A DNA stretch of 64,000 nt from Aporrectodea caliginosa (Eukaryota > Annelida > Clitellata > Crassiclitellata > Lumbricidae): NCBI GenBank assembly GCA_020284085.1, contig JACEVL010000341.1, forward strand, positions 1,298,571-1,362,570, given 5' to 3'. The notes beneath the pieces were generated by a model. The model worked only from the letters and a program-made list of their open reading frames with translations, was not told where the DNA came from and did not search any database. How positions within the stretch are numbered: position 1 is the first letter of the stretch; every line of letters starts with the position of its first letter. Both the position numbers and the translations under genes were made by a program. Below are positions 12,806 to 24,000 of this stretch, one piece after another.

Positions 12806-13005
12806 TGTTGTGGTCGTTGTTTTTGTCATTGTTGTTGGCGCTGAGCCACCAATTGATGTACAGCAACCGTCTCAGAGGACGTGGCTAGAACCCGTATACT
12901 CGCCGCGTTACAAGGTTAGCGCCAAAGAAATCGTCTTCCATCCACTGAAAAGACACGTTTTCCCCATGCATCATTTCGCCCAAGTCTGTAGATCTCACAT
13001 ACATG

Positions 13006-13311
13006 TGTAGCGTCGCTATTGTCGGATGTTCTAGACTTAACGCTAACTAATACAACTCAACACTGTGTATAGAACGTCTACCTTTATTAATCATAATGCA
13101 CTAAGATACAGCTTACACAATGCTAGGTGAGCAGCAGCCACACTCGTATATTTAACCGGTCGCTCTCTCAGCTCCGCAAAACACTGGTTTTATACCCCGG
13201 CAAGATAATCCCTTGCCTGCACACACCACTAAGGCCACCAACTCTGCTTGCCAGCCGCTGTCACTGCACACACACCTAGGCTGATACTACACACCTACAT
13301 ACTACACTACA
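13006..13311 (-). mobile_element. 3' LTR of an LTR retrotransposon
   Basis: Read on the minus strand the block starts TGTAGTGTAG and ends CGCTACA, so it has TG...CA ends. Directly upstream of the minus-strand TG is a purine tract (AGGGGGGCA, 13312-13320), as expected of a polypurine tract next to a 3' LTR. Inside are a TATAAAA box (near 13190) and an AATAAA signal (near 13087), in the right order for U3-R on the minus strand. I did not find the matching 5' LTR in the window. Confidence 0.7.
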
Positions 13312-13540
13312 TGCCCCCCTAAGTGAATGACCGTGCCGCGGTCATTGATATATATCATAATCACCATAAAATGACAACTTAGCGTAACTATAACGATGCA
13401 GATACAGTAATAAACAAACACCACGACATACATATGCTAACCAATACCAAGTCCAACTCATAAAAATGTCAAATAAGCAAAAGCAAGCAAACTATAATAA
13501 AATGCAATGTAACTCAAAATCCATTAGTTCAACCAAAACA

Positions 13541-14038
13541 TTAACTAGATAAAGACTGAATATCAACCAACTCAATGCTAGGTGAATACGGAACAGGAGA
13601 AGAATCAGCTGATACATCCAAAGCCAAAGGAACAGTGAATTCAGCACTGGCTATAAAAAGTTTCACGTAGTAACGCTTATGAATTCCAATTATATGACGC
13701 AATCTCCCAGCTGTGGAGCAGGAAATTCTTAATGACTGCGGCAATACAACACGAATCTGCGAATGTTTATGTAACACAGCTACTTGCCAATCAAAGAGTA
13801 AACTAGACCATAAACAATGACGCTGAAGACGAACCCGCGATATAGCACTTAAAGCCATGATCTCGTAGTCATTAACAGCAAAGTGAAGTCTATGCCAAGG
13901 AAGAACCACCGTGTTAGTTGCGTTTCCTATATGAATAGCCAAAAAAACAGCCTGTGGACTGGTAGATGGCACACAGCACTTGCACCGTTTACGAAAAACC
14001 CCAACCAACAAAATGAGAACCAATAAACTAATCACCAC
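13541..14038 (-). CDS. Membrane-anchored 3'-terminal ORF of the LTR element (env-like position)
   Basis: The frame is open for about 165 codons and ends 230 bp before the LTR. It starts without a clear ATG (GTG is the first listed codon), and upstream codons remain open to about 14080, so the 5' end is missing. The N-terminus is a strongly hydrophobic segment (VISLLVLILLVGVF) followed by a basic, Cys-rich patch (RKRCKCC). A longer, mostly beta-rich-looking tail follows. Its position between pol and the 3' LTR, together with one membrane anchor, fits an envelope-like or third ORF of a Gypsy-type element; that is inference from position, not a recognised domain. The gene is a truncated fragment: the preceding sequence belongs to a different element. 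Confidence 0.45.
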   Translation of the reverse strand: MVISLLVLILLVGVFRKRCKCCVPSTSPQAVFLAIHIGNATNTVVLPWHRLHFAVNDYEIMALSAISRVRLQRHCLWSSLLFDWQVAVLHKHSQIRVVLPQSLRISCSTAGRLRHIIGIHKRYYVKLFIASAEFTVPLALDVSADSSPVPYSPSIELVDIQSLSS

Positions 14039-15245
14039 AATCTGAAACCACTGAAAATCCGAAAAACCTGTACTAATCGCTGGATGGTTTTATCGACAGC
14101 CTTGCCTGGCAGCAGCGGTGCTCCCAACAATGACAAATCTTCAACGGCGATATTTTCAAACTCGGCGAAGGTCTGAATATTCTTAGCTTCATCGTAGCTT
14201 CTAGCAGATGTTTCGCATTTTGTTCGATTCAGCTTTAGACCGTACATGGGCGCCTCTTTCTCTATCAAGCGGATGTCATGTTCAACTTGATCGATCGGTC
14301 CAGCAAGAGTAAGATCGTCCATATAGCCTATAGTGAATGGAGTTGTCAAACTCTCTAGAAGCGGATGTATTGCCAGACAAAACTCCAGTGGTCCTAAAGG
14401 GTCGCCTTGCTGGGTGCCTTCCTCGGAAAGAATTGTATGCCGTCTGGTTTGTAGTTGGGGGGCGTAGGCATAGTTGTCATATACGTATCTGTATATTTCT
14501 GGAGCTTTTGCTGCCACCGCCTCTAACATTGAGTCCCTTCTCAGAGCATTGAAGGCATTCGAAAAGTCCAGTTTCACTATAATATGGTTTTCAGGCATAG
14601 ACTGTAAGTAACGTCTGGTTGCGTGAACAGCAGCCTCGGCTCCTCCTGAAACTCCCACGCCGACTTGAAGTGGTGACAGATTTTGAGATAGGTATGGAGT
14701 AACAACATGGCAGACACACTTGGCGGCCAACCGTCGCCACGTGTATCCAATCGTGATTGGTCTAATTCCGCCATCTTTTTTACCAAGTGTTATTAGTCTA
14801 CCACCGTAAAGAATATCTGCAATGTGTTTCGGTAGCCCGCCTCTCAGTAGTAGGTTGATTAGGTAAGTTATAGTATCTACGAGATCTGTGTCTGTTGTAT
14901 TGGACATAAGGTTCTTTAGATGTTGTGGTGTGAAGCCATCTGGACCTCCGCTAGGAAAGGAAGCTATTGCATTATAGACCATCTTACCAGAGACCTGTAT
15001 GGCGTCAAACCTGTCTTCCTGAGGGTATGGCAGTGTTCTTCTGTCTTCGTAAGCCTTTGGGTGCTTCTTCTGCAGTTCTTCAATCACTCTAGGTGAATCT
15101 TCTACAGGAATATCATCAGAGCACAGCAAGCGAAGGGCTCCTTTGATGTCGCCATCTTCGAGTGTGCTAGAAACCGCCTGCGCAAGATTATTTACTTCGA
15201 TCGTAGCCTTTGTTATTCCTCCTAGTTCGCAAGTCAGTTGGCGAG
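14032..15245 (-). mobile_element. Reverse-transcriptase fragment (LINE, probable RLE type)
   Basis: An uninterrupted frame covers the fingers and palm of a reverse transcriptase. From N to C: GGRLITLGKKDGGIRPI (fingers), KLDFSNAFNALRRD (motif A with catalytic Asp), EGTQQGDPLGPLEF (motif B) and IGYMDDLTLAG (the YxDD catalytic box). The frame extends upstream of the first in-frame TTG (15129) to at least 15240, where a (TTA)n retroposon tail cuts it off. It ends with a stop right after a FRIFSGFRLW sequence at the junction with the LTR element. The family resembles RT proteins whose C-terminus carries a CCHC/PD-D/E endonuclease, as seen at 27.4-28.8 kb. N-terminus and endonuclease are missing, so it is dead, yet the frame has no stop over 1.2 kb. 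Confidence 0.8.
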
Positions 15246-15247
15246 AT

Positions 15248-15300
15248 TTCTTTATTATTATTATTTTTTCGCCCGAGGTAGAAAGGATCCCTCAGGCTCT
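15248..15300 (-). mobile_element. 3' tail of an RLE-type LINE
   Basis: On the minus strand the words CCTGAGGGATC and TACCTCGGGCGAAAAA are followed by (TAA)n. The same end follows the endonuclease coding part at 28841-28936, so it marks the 3' end of that LINE family. Confidence 0.65.
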
Positions 15301-15339
15301 AAGAAACTAAGCATAATAATAATAATTATTGTGTTTTAC

Positions 15340-15716
15340 GGGTTCTCGTCTCCATCGTGTTATGAACCCGGCGCCCCCCGGGTTCGCTTCCCGGACGGGT
15401 CGGTTTATCAGAGATTAACGGATCTTTACTGCGAGGTGGCTCGGTCGCATTATAAACGGAGTACATACAACACACAACACAACACAATATACAGGGGGCG
15501 CGGTGGTTTGGGGGTATGTTCGGTGCCTTGCAGCTGGAGGGTTGCGGGTTTCGAATCCACCTCAAAGCCGTCGCGTAGGGATCCTGGCAAGTCCTTCACT
15601 CGCAATTGCTCATGCGCTTCGGCGTGAAACTCCGACTACAGCAGTAGTCGGAAGCGCCTTCTGAATAGGAAATCTAGTAGAGGCGCTATAACAAATGTTC
15701 AAATACAATAAAGGAG
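15340..15716 (+). mobile_element. Composite (dimeric) tRNA-SINE, plus orientation
   Basis: Two tRNA-like heads lie in tandem. The first has a B-box GGGTTCGCTTCCC near 15378 and runs to a CAACACACAACACAA linker. The second starts at about 15493 (GGGGGCGCGGTGGTTTGGGG) and has GCGGGTTTCGAATCC as B-box and CCTGGCAAGTCCTTCACT as CORE-like segment. It ends with the tail words GAGGCGCTATAACAAATG and TTCAAATACAATA. The tail boxes match the 3' ends of the CR1/L2-like LINEs of this window. Confidence 0.75.
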
Positions 15717-15884
15717 CCCCTAAAGGCCGCGGCGTTAAAGCGCTGCATGCAGACGGACACCTATGGAGTGAGTTACGGTGCAGCCGCTTTATGTCGCAAC
15801 TGAACCAACTTAGGTCTTGCTTAGGGGTCGACTAGCGGAGTAGTGCATAGGCTATATATATATATATATATATTTCATGGCTGG

Positions 15885-16312
15885 ATAGTATTGTATTGTA
15901 TTGTATTTGAACACTTGTTATAGCGCCCCAACCAGATTTCCCATTCAGAGGCGCTCCCTGACTACTGCGCGAACGCTAAATCGGAGTTTCACGCCGAAGC
16001 GCATGAGCAATCTGAGAGTGAAGGACTTGCCCAGGGTCCCTACGCGGCGACTTTGAGTGAGTCCGAACCCGCAACCCTCCAGCTGCAAGGCACCAGCTGC
16101 AAGGCACGAACATACCCCTACACCACCGCGCCCCAGTTGTATTGTGATGTTGTATTGTGTGTTGTATTGTACTCCACGTTTATAATGCGACCGAGCCACC
16201 CGCAGTAAAGATCCGAGAAATTAATCTCTGATAATCCGACCCGACCGGGAAGCGAACCCGGGGCGCCGGCGCGGCGAGCAGGCACCAACCCACTCGGCCA
16301 CTCAGGATAGTG
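15885..16312 (-). mobile_element. Composite (dimeric) tRNA-SINE, minus orientation
   Basis: This is an inverted, fuller copy of the element at 15340-15716. On the minus strand the first head has A-box-like TGGCCGAGTGGGTTGGTGCC and B-box CCGGGTTCGCTTCCCGG. The linker (ACAATACAACACACAAT) and the second head with CCTGGGCAAGTCCTTCACT follow, and then the GAGCGCCTCTGA and GGCGCTATAACA tail boxes and (AATAC)n. With the plus copy it forms a hairpin-capable pair separated by about 170 bp. Confidence 0.75.
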
Positions 16313-16662
16313 TCTGCACGACGGTCATGTCTTTGTCTGGTCATACCTAAATCAAGAACTGTTCTCGGTGAACGAGTTTTTTCGGTTGCTGTGCCTGCCT
16401 TTTGGAACTCTCTTCCTGTATCTGTGCGCTGTGCTCAGTCGCTTGTGTCGTTTCGTTCTCGGCTGAAAACTTACCTCTTTCAAATTGCTTATCCACCTTA
16501 TGCCTCTCTGTCTCTTACGGACTGATCTTCTGGATGTTGACCTGATTACGGATTGTTTTGATGCGCCATCGGTTGATGCCTTGTGCATTAGACACCGGCG
16601 CAATAGAAGTTGCTAATTACATTACATTACATTACATTACATTACATTACATTACATTACGA
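16312..16662 (+). mobile_element. CR1/L2-like LINE 3' fragment ending in (ATTAC)n
   Basis: The plus frame (16310-16525) contains RVFSVAVPAFWNSLPVSVR and SRLKTYLFQIAY, which are C-terminal CR1/L2-type motifs. The 3' end is an array of about nine ATTAC units (16615-16658). It is a different subfamily from the (GAAT)n-tailed copies. Confidence 0.75.
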
Positions 16663-16769
16663 CGGTAGGTTAAGGCGAATTTTGACACTTGTCACAGTTG
16701 TCAGGCGTAAACTAGCAATAGGCTGGGACTAGCAGTAACCTTGTTGAACTTAGATCTCTGCCTCGGAGT

Positions 16770-16838
16770 TTTCAGTTTTCAGTTTTCAGTTTTTATTATT
16801 ATTATTTTTTATATTTTTTTGCCCGAGGTATCTGTCAC
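16770..16838 (-). mobile_element. RLE-type LINE 3' tail fragment
   Basis: On the minus strand TACCTCGGGCAAAAAAA is followed by (AAT)n, the tail signature of the family at 28.8 kb. The rest of the element is absent. Confidence 0.55.
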
Positions 16839-17255
16839 CAACTCTTTTCTTTCTTAGTTGTGACCTACCTCAAAAACTTTCCTTATCTCTACATATAAAT
16901 TGCTCAACGACTTCTAACTGTTTAAGAATTAAATTGACACAGTTCTTTGAATGTTTCTTTCTTTCTTCAAACACAGTTTAATAACAACAACTCAACTCTT
17001 GCATTAAAACAACTACTACACTGTATATGTTCAAATTCACTGTCATCAGCAGTTTCTAAGTTTGGCGCGCTAACTGCACGTGTAGAGAATCTATCGTCAG
17101 CCAATGTTTAGGCTACTTTAGGCCAAGCGCCCACGAGCCGACAGCGCAACTAAAGCCTAAGACTAAAACGCTTAACAATCGATACACATTATATATATAT
17201 ATATCAACCTAAAGAACACCTGTGCTCATTATATATGCAAAACATTTGTTCACAG

Positions 17256-18395
17256 TATCAATGATCCCTCAGGCGATTCAAACAATATCCGGAGATGTTA
17301 CTGATGGTGGTCCATGCAGATAGGATGGAGCGATCGTGTCTATTATGGTGGCATCCCATAAGAGGCTGCGACCCCCTGCCACGGAATCAATGACATCCCG
17401 TCGGGTCTTTTACCATCCGTTCGTGAAAGTCCTGGTGGTTCCTTAATGTTCGGCATTCCAGCAGTGTTATATTCGTTAACGGAAACGATAAGTCGAACTG
17501 AAAATAACCATTCCGTTAACGATAAGTATAACGATAACTGAAAATATTCTAAGAACGAAAACTGAACGGAAACGGAAATAAATGATGCCGAACTGAATAA
17601 AAACTGTAACGATAATTAAAATCCGAACGAAAATTATACACATTTATGACTAAAAATAGAAATGAAGTAATTTACTTACTGACTTAAATTGGCGGTGAAC
17701 CAGTCTTTCGTTGGACTATGTTATAGAAATGAAGTAATTTACTTACTGACTTAAATTATCTTTCGTTGGACTATGTTAAGAACTTAATAGAAAGTCGTTA
17801 ATCTCGCGAGATTTCTCGGTATAGATTATTTAAGAACTGTAACTGTAACTTGAACTAAAATTGTTTGAGAACTGTAACTTGAACTGAAATTATTTAAGAA
17901 CTCGAAGTTGAAGTTGAACTGAAATTATTTGAGAACTGAAACTGAACTGAAACTGAAATTACCCCCAGCCGAACTGAACTGAAACTGAAATAGAAATTAT
18001 TTTGTGAAGTAAAATAACACTGCATTCCAGACTGTGTGAGACTTCGGCTTATGAGGTCATTTATGGACGCGTGTCTGGCTCTGCGACCAGGACCTAGGCC
18101 ACATGATAGCCCATGCGAAGTTATCTGCAGCAACCCTAGCCCCGCATGGGCACGTGTGGGGCTCGCATATCGTCGATCCAAGTCTGAGACCCACAGCCAC
18201 TCTTATTGCCTCGTCATCCATTCGCAACCCGCATGATGACATCGGGAGTGCCAATAACTAGTCGCCAGCATGGGGCGCCGCTTCCGCTTTTAGTCTTGCT
18301 TGATGGTATGTGTCGTTACATGATTCAGTCAGCGAGTCCTTCACATTCTTCACCAGTGGTCTATCCCAGTAGGCTTGTTTGTACGCTGCTTGATT
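17256..18395 (-). pseudogene. RLE-type LINE C-terminal part, left-arm copy, split by the MITE
   Basis: Minus-strand frames contain the same zinc-knuckle-like segment as the right arm (CPCGARVAADN, near 18120-18190) and, beyond the MITE, the start of the PD-type endonuclease (17330-17450). About 300 bp of the endonuclease end is deleted. An in-frame TAG near 18256 is shared with the right arm, so both copies were already dead before the duplication. Confidence 0.7.
17462..18022 (-). mobile_element. hAT-like MITE, left-arm copy
   Basis: Ends CAGTGTTAT...ATAACACTG, flanked by the 8-bp duplication CATTCCAG (17454-17461 and 18023-18030). The interior is built from short GAACTGAAACTGAA-type words with no coding capacity. 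Termini beginning CAG and an 8-bp duplication are typical of hAT elements. Confidence 0.8.
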
Positions 18396-18417
18396 GTCTG
18401 ATGGTGTTTTATTACTG

Positions 18418-18419
18418 CA

Positions 18420-18499
<80 letters not shown>

Positions 18500-18500
18500 T
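18418..18500. repeat. (TTA)n microsatellite
   Basis: Pure TTA units; the mirror (AAT)n lies at 27294-27370 in the other arm. Confidence 0.95.
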
Positions 18501-18589
18501 GTTGTTGTTCGTTGCTGTTGCTGTTACAGTAGTTGCTACAACTTTTTCTCATTATATTCTTATTACTATTATTTTTATCTAAGTTTATT

Positions 18590-18907
18590 TTATACCCTAA
18601 CGGTCAGACATCTATCTAACCTTTCTCTTTGTTGTGCCAGTATATAATCAGTCACAAAAAGCCGTGTGAACTTTGTCGAAATTACATCATGAAGAACCGT
18701 TTCATCGCTCTTAGAAGTTTTATCGCCTGAGTGCGCCCAATAAATCAGAAATTGATTGCTCTGATAGACGGGGGTTCTGCGTGATGGAGTGTCTGGCGGT
18801 AATTCTGCGGTTCGTGAAAAAGGCATCCGTCTTGAGAGGGCAGAAAGCAAAGGTCGGCGGAATTCGTGATGGTAGTCACGACATTCGGCATTTCTGCATG
18901 CTGTCAT
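18590..18907 (-). CDS. Unrecognised 105-codon frame, present in both arms
   Basis: The frame is 105 codons long, Arg-rich (RRPLLSALSRRMPFSRTAEL), with no domain I recognise. It is intact and identical in both arms of the inverted duplication. That identity follows from the recent duplication and is not evidence of selection. It may be a chance frame in transposon sequence. Confidence 0.2.
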   Translation of the reverse strand: MTACRNAECRDYHHEFRRPLLSALSRRMPFSRTAELPPDTPSRRTPVYQSNQFLIYWAHSGDKTSKSDETVLHDVISTKFTRLFVTDYILAQQRERLDRCLTVRV

Positions 18908-18999
18908 GAACGTCGATTATAATCGCTGAGGCTTTGCAGTCGTGTTCAGCGATTGTGTGACCATGCGATAACGGATCGATTCAAATTTAACTTTTTTAT

Positions 19000-19240
19000 T
19001 GTCAGAGCGTAAAATGACACAAAAGAAATTTCACGAAATAAAATAACATAGGCCATGACACCATCAAATACAATAGCATAACAAAAATGACATACCATAC
19101 CATGACATCACATCAAATAACATTACATCAAAGAGCATAACATCAAGTAAAATAACATCAAATAATATAACATCAAATAACGTAATATCAAGTAAAATAA
19201 CATCTAATAACATAACATTAACAAATAACAGTGGTGGTGG
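19000..19240. repeat. A/T-rich imperfect tandem repeat of ACATCAAATAAC type
   Basis: Words such as ACATCAAATAA and CATAACATC recur with about 10-25 bp spacing at 19010-19225 and again at 19460-19610, on either side of a LINE fragment. Confidence 0.7.
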
Positions 19241-19462
19241 TGGCAGTGGTGGTCTGTTTGCCCGTACAGTAACTATGCAGAACCGCGCATTCTCTGTGGT
19301 AGGCCATGGGGTTGGAATAGCCTCCCTCGGGAGCTACCTCTGTTCCATAGATCCCGTACTGCTACTTTTTATGGCCATTTGAAAACTTACCTTTTTGCCC
19401 GGGCTGGAGTTGGGAGCGCTTCTGAAGGGGCGCTATATAAATTTTTGAATGAATGAATTAAA
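19240..19462 (+). mobile_element. CR1/L2-like LINE 3' fragment
   Basis: The stretch carries the NRAFSVVG-type coding end with frame breaks, then GGAGCGCTTCTGAAGGGG and GGCGCTATATAAATTT and a (GAAT)n end. It interrupts the ACATCAAATAA repeat. The mirror copy is 26320-26537. Confidence 0.7.
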
Positions 19463-19867
19463 TGACATAGCGTCAAATGACATAACATGAAACAACATAA
19501 TTATTATCAAATGACATAACATCAAATGATATATATGACATCAAATAGCAAAACATCAAAGTATACAGTATGATGTCAAATTACATAGCATAAAATCTCA
19601 ATACAATAACATCACAGAAACTGTCATTAACGAGGATGCGGCTCGATGTGTTGGACCATTAGCTGAACACAGTTCAAATCGTACAGGTAGGCACTTTGCT
19701 GGTTAAAAATTTAAGCCAAACTGAGGAACACACAAAATAGACAGGAAACCACGAATTTCGCAGAACAATCAGGAGATTCTGGAAGATGATTGAGGGGTAA
19801 GAGAAATGGAATGAGGGAGGCACAGCGAAGAAGACAGATGGACAGGGAGAGAGCGTTTGATGGGAGG

Positions 19868-20215
19868 AGAGAGGCATACAGAGAGAGAGAGAGTGACAGA
19901 GAGAGAGACACACACACAGACAGACAGAGAGAGAGAGTGACAAAGAGAGACAGAGAGAGAGACAAACAAAGAAACACACACAGAGAGACAGACAGACAGA
20001 AACAGAGACAGAGAGACACACAGAGAGACACAGGGAAAGAGAGAGAGAGTGACACACAGAGAGAGAGACACACAGAGAGAGATAGACGGACAGACAGAGA
20101 CAGAGACAGAGACAGATGAGAGACAAAGACAGAGAGACAAAGACAGAGAGAGACAGAGATAGACAGACAGAGAGACAGAGACACAGAGAGAAAGAGAGAG
20201 GGGGGTATGGGTAGC
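19868..20215. repeat. (GA)n/(CA)n purine microsatellite
   Basis: GAGA, GACA and CACA words in long runs; the mirror copy is 25560-25910. Confidence 0.95.
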
Positions 20216-20804
20216 AAGGATTGAGAGAGTGTGGGGTACAACCGTACAGAAACAGGGTACAGAATACAGAAAGTTAGAGGAGAGGGGTAGAGATAGGGAG
20301 CGGGAGAGGAATAGGGAGAGGGAGAGGGAGAGGCTATTTGCGCATTAGACCGTATTTATTATCGTGGCACATCGTCTGTTGGGTGTCCTTTGTTCATTGA
20401 TTATAAAGCTGTCTCTTCTGTTTCGCTCTAATCCTTTCTCTTCCATTATCACATATCACTGTCTTTACCTCCGTTGTTCTGTCTCTTTACCTGTCACTGC
20501 ATGTCCCCTGATCTCTGTCTCTTCACCAATCACTGTCTCTGCCAATGCCCGTGTCCCTTTGCCGATCACTGTCCATGTCTATGTGCGTGTCTCTTTGCCT
20601 ATTAGTCCAAGAGCATTAGATCAAAATGTGCTAGAAGGTGGAAATGGCTCATAAGAAGCTGAATTTGTCAGGAATATGAGTAGAATTACGTACTGAAAGT
20701 CCGCGAAAATCCCTCTGGAGCTCTTTCAGAAACCCCAGATGGCGTCCAAAATGGGCGTCATTTTTCCATTAGCATTAGTTATATGGTGGTAATAGCTCAT
20801 AATA

Positions 20805-20941
20805 AGAAGTTGCCAACCTCGGTCAAACAGGACAGTCTTAAGGCCAGAGAAGAACTGAGCAGAGTGTCCTATTGAGGTCAGACGCTGGAATGTAGGGAAA
20901 CAAAAGCTATTAAAGAGCTGATGTCGCTGGGTGCTAGACAA
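20805..20941 (-). mobile_element. CR1/L2-like LINE C-terminal fragment
   Basis: On the minus strand it reads LTSIGHSAQFFSGLKTVLFD, nearly the same as the plus-strand copy at 24535-24600. It lies just inside the inner end of the left arm. Confidence 0.65.
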
Positions 20942-23555
20942 CTTTTCCAGACGTATGAGCCAACCACAAGGAAGCTTCTCTGCTCCACATAGGATGTTCA
21001 GGCCAGTGGAATATCCAGATAACCTTGCTCAACAAAAAAGGGACCTGCAGCAAGGAATGGATGAGACAGAGACTAGAACTCTCTCTTTCTGCCAAGTGTC
21101 AGGTGCTCCAATGTTTTCGTCACTACGCAGTACACATGCATTATTCTAACCACAAACATACTGACTGGTTACCCTCATGCACTGCGCACTTATTCATGCT
21201 TACAGCAATCTATTCCAGGAAGTTGGACCAAGCACAGTAAAACTGCTGCACCATGTAAGTTCTGGCTGGGGAAACAACCAGGTTATTCTGTGCAGTAGAG
21301 TGAAGACGTCTATGGCCAGTAATTGATGAGACCTATGCACGTAACTCCCTGAGGTAGGATGGAGCACAGCCTGGAAGGCAGTTATGAATAATATATGCTT
21401 TAAAAATCTTGAACTCGATGCATATTTGCATAAGTTAGTGTTGCAGAATTCCCCCAAAGTGAAGTTGGATATATGCCAAAACCTAGGTATACTGCCAGTC
21501 AGCTTGGCCACAGATTATAGATTGCACTTGGTTAATGCAGGAAAGAGTTGATTATGCTACCATAATCAACCTAGCTGCATATGAATGCATGCTTCAGGGT
21601 GTGGCATCTTGAGTTGTAAGCAAGTGCGAGATTGTGCAACTAGTACAGGTGGTGAAAGCATGCACAACAGACACTCTTCACATGTTCTTAGTCACATGTT
21701 CTGAGTCAATTCCTGGTCCAAGGTCCAATTGAAGCACAATAGTAGAAAAAAAAATACTGGATGAGCAATGCTGCTGATTGGGCATACTGATTTCAGAGAT
21801 CTGCCCATGGCTATCAATTCAGATCTTAGTGTTCAAGTTCCGATATTTCAGAATATTTTTGTAAATGATGCATCATTCTAACATACTGGTTATTGGATGC
21901 ACTCTTTCATTAAATAAAATCTAAAATAAAATAAAAATCTGGTTTATGACTCATTTATCAGAGCCAGTCACATATGTACATATAGACATCATATATATAT
22001 AGAATTATACTTTGTTTTTTTTAAGTCCGAGCTTTGGCCTCCTCAAAAAGAATTTCTATAATGTATGGAAAATCTGTTTTAGCAAAAAGTGTGCACTACA
22101 ATTGCCGATGCGCTGAGTCGTCTTGATATGAGCGGTGCTGTTCGAGATGTTAAGAGATTTAACTACGTTTCAAAAGTAAGTAACTACTTCTTCATGTTGA
22201 ACACAAAGTAGGAAATATAGCTAAATGCACTTAACCATGATCTTGGAAGGGAATCTTTGTTTTTCATGATAATAATGGATTTAACTGCTTTGCATTTTCT
22301 TTGTGATAGGAGGTTAAACTACAGATCTTCTGTGTGGTTCTAAGGTAAAACATCTGCCTCCTGAATTCCGCATTTTTTCGGTTCCTCCACCATCACAAGT
22401 GCCAATCACCCACCATCATCTGCCTCAGGCTCCTCTATCCATCACCCCTCAGGCTTTCCACTCAAAACTAAAGTCTCACAGGTCTCTTCAAAAACTCGTA
22501 CTCCGACTCGTCTGATCCTCAACCTTCAAATTCTCGATCTAAACGACACCCACCTCCACATCTACTCTGACCCTCTGAAAACCGGACTTGGACCTCCTTC
22601 GTGCTACCCTTTGGACAACCCCTCTGACTCGATGCAGTGCTTGTGAATAAGTTGGTGCCCTGCACTTGGCTTTTGAGTGGCGCTTTATAAGTTTGGAGAT
22701 TATGATTACGATTTGAAATACTATACTAATACTACTAGTATTACTATTATTATTTTCAATATTAGTATAAGTCTAAAATAACAACCACGTTCCTTTGACC
22801 CCGCTTGATTTCATAATTATCCTTCCACCAATGTCACCACTGACACAATGGCGGTTGTCTGGTTAGGAAAGCAAACGGGACAAAGATGAGGGTTATGGGA
22901 AAACAATCATGGAAGCTCAGATAAAAGAAAATATAGGAGGAGAGAGGGAAAACGTATCAGAAATTACGACGAACTGCAAACTGCTTTATGCTTTCTCTAA
23001 GAATAGTCGACATTGTCGTAAAAAACCGGCGCGAGGATCCAACATCTCGCTGTTCAATTCACGTTAGGAACTTTCGGCTAATTTCCGGCCAAGGACCAAT
23101 AAATTGCGCTGAATCCCCGTCGAGCGTCGAGTGGTCCCTGTAGCTGAGCCGGAGAATTCCGCTCGACGGCGGCGGCGGCCGAACTTCCCGAAGCCACTTC
23201 TTCGGCCTTTGACCTGCAGCGGTCGCGGTCGCGTCGTAGACAAGAATGCCGCCTGTTGGAGAAATTTGCGGTCGATCAGGGGAAACGAAACAATGGAAGC
23301 TGCTGGGTCGATTAAACACAGTGGACGATAAAGCACCAGAGACGAAGACACGGACAGATACATAGAGTGTGATAGGCAAAGAGACACGGACAGATAGAGA
23401 CAGTGATAAGCAGAGACACGGACAGAGGCAGAGACAGTGATAGTCTGAGAGACACGGGCAGAGGCAGATACAGCGATAGACAAAGAGACACGGACAGATA
23501 GAGAGACAGTGACATAGGCCAGGAGCATTAGTCAAAAGGTGGAAATAGCTTATAT
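20942..23555. other. Spacer of the inverted duplication, no gene recognised
   Basis: The stretch contains a LINE/SINE tail at 22600-22715 (GAGTGGCGCTTTATAAGTTTG, then ATTACGATTT) and a group of short tandem words at 23330-23520 (GAGACACGGACAGA units). No supported gene is present. Short (TATA)n at 21991-22001. Confidence 0.45.
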
Positions 23556-23719
23556 CAAGCTGATTTTTTGGAGGGTAGGTCTGGGAATATGAGTAGAATA
23601 TCGTACTAAAAGTCCTTTAAAATCCTTCTGGCGCTCTTTCAGAAATCAAAGATGGCGTCCAATATGGCCGTCATTTTCTATTAGCACTAGTTATATGGCG
23701 GAAATAGCTCTTTGTCGAC

Positions 23720-24000
23720 CTCTTTCTGACCTCGCAGCCCGTCGAACTCTGCGTTCTTCAGCAAGGGGGAGCTTTTGGTCCCGCAAGCTCACACGTCTAT
23801 TAGACAGCGTCGAGCTTTTTCGATTGTGGGTCCCTTCATCTGGAATGGCCTGCCACTAGACTCGCGATTGATGCCTCGGCTAAACTCGCCTGCTTTTTAT
23901 AAGTCTCTCAAATCACACTCTTTAGCCGTGACTGGGCAGGGAGCGCCTATGAGTAGGTCTCTTTAAGAGGCGCTGTATAAATTCTCGAAATGAATGAATG
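23720..24000 (+). mobile_element. CR1/L2-like LINE 3' fragment
   Basis: Frame-broken coding end (RRTLRSSARGS, RRAFSIVGPFIWNGLP), then GGGAGCGCCTATGAGTAGG, GAGGCGCTGTATAAATT and (GAAT)n. Confidence 0.75.

Larger units (their letters stand above)
17256..20812 (+). repeat. Left arm of an 11.6-kb inverted duplication
   Basis: The arm is the reverse complement of 24953-28866, nearly base for base over long stretches: for example, a 105-codon frame at 18590-18907 (minus) recurs unchanged at 26879-27196 (plus), and a 96-codon frame at 20364-20654 recurs at 25111-25401. The left arm lacks about 300 bp of LINE sequence that the right arm has (28507-28810). It also differs at 18975-19005, at the (TTA)n edge near 18410, and inside the MITE. 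Confidence 0.9.

Noticed and set aside
19674..20241. Ser/Leu/Cys and Arg/Asp/Glu-rich frames of up to 180 codons
   Set aside because: Translations of the (GA)n/(CA)n microsatellite; the mirror set at 25417-26098 is the inverted copy.
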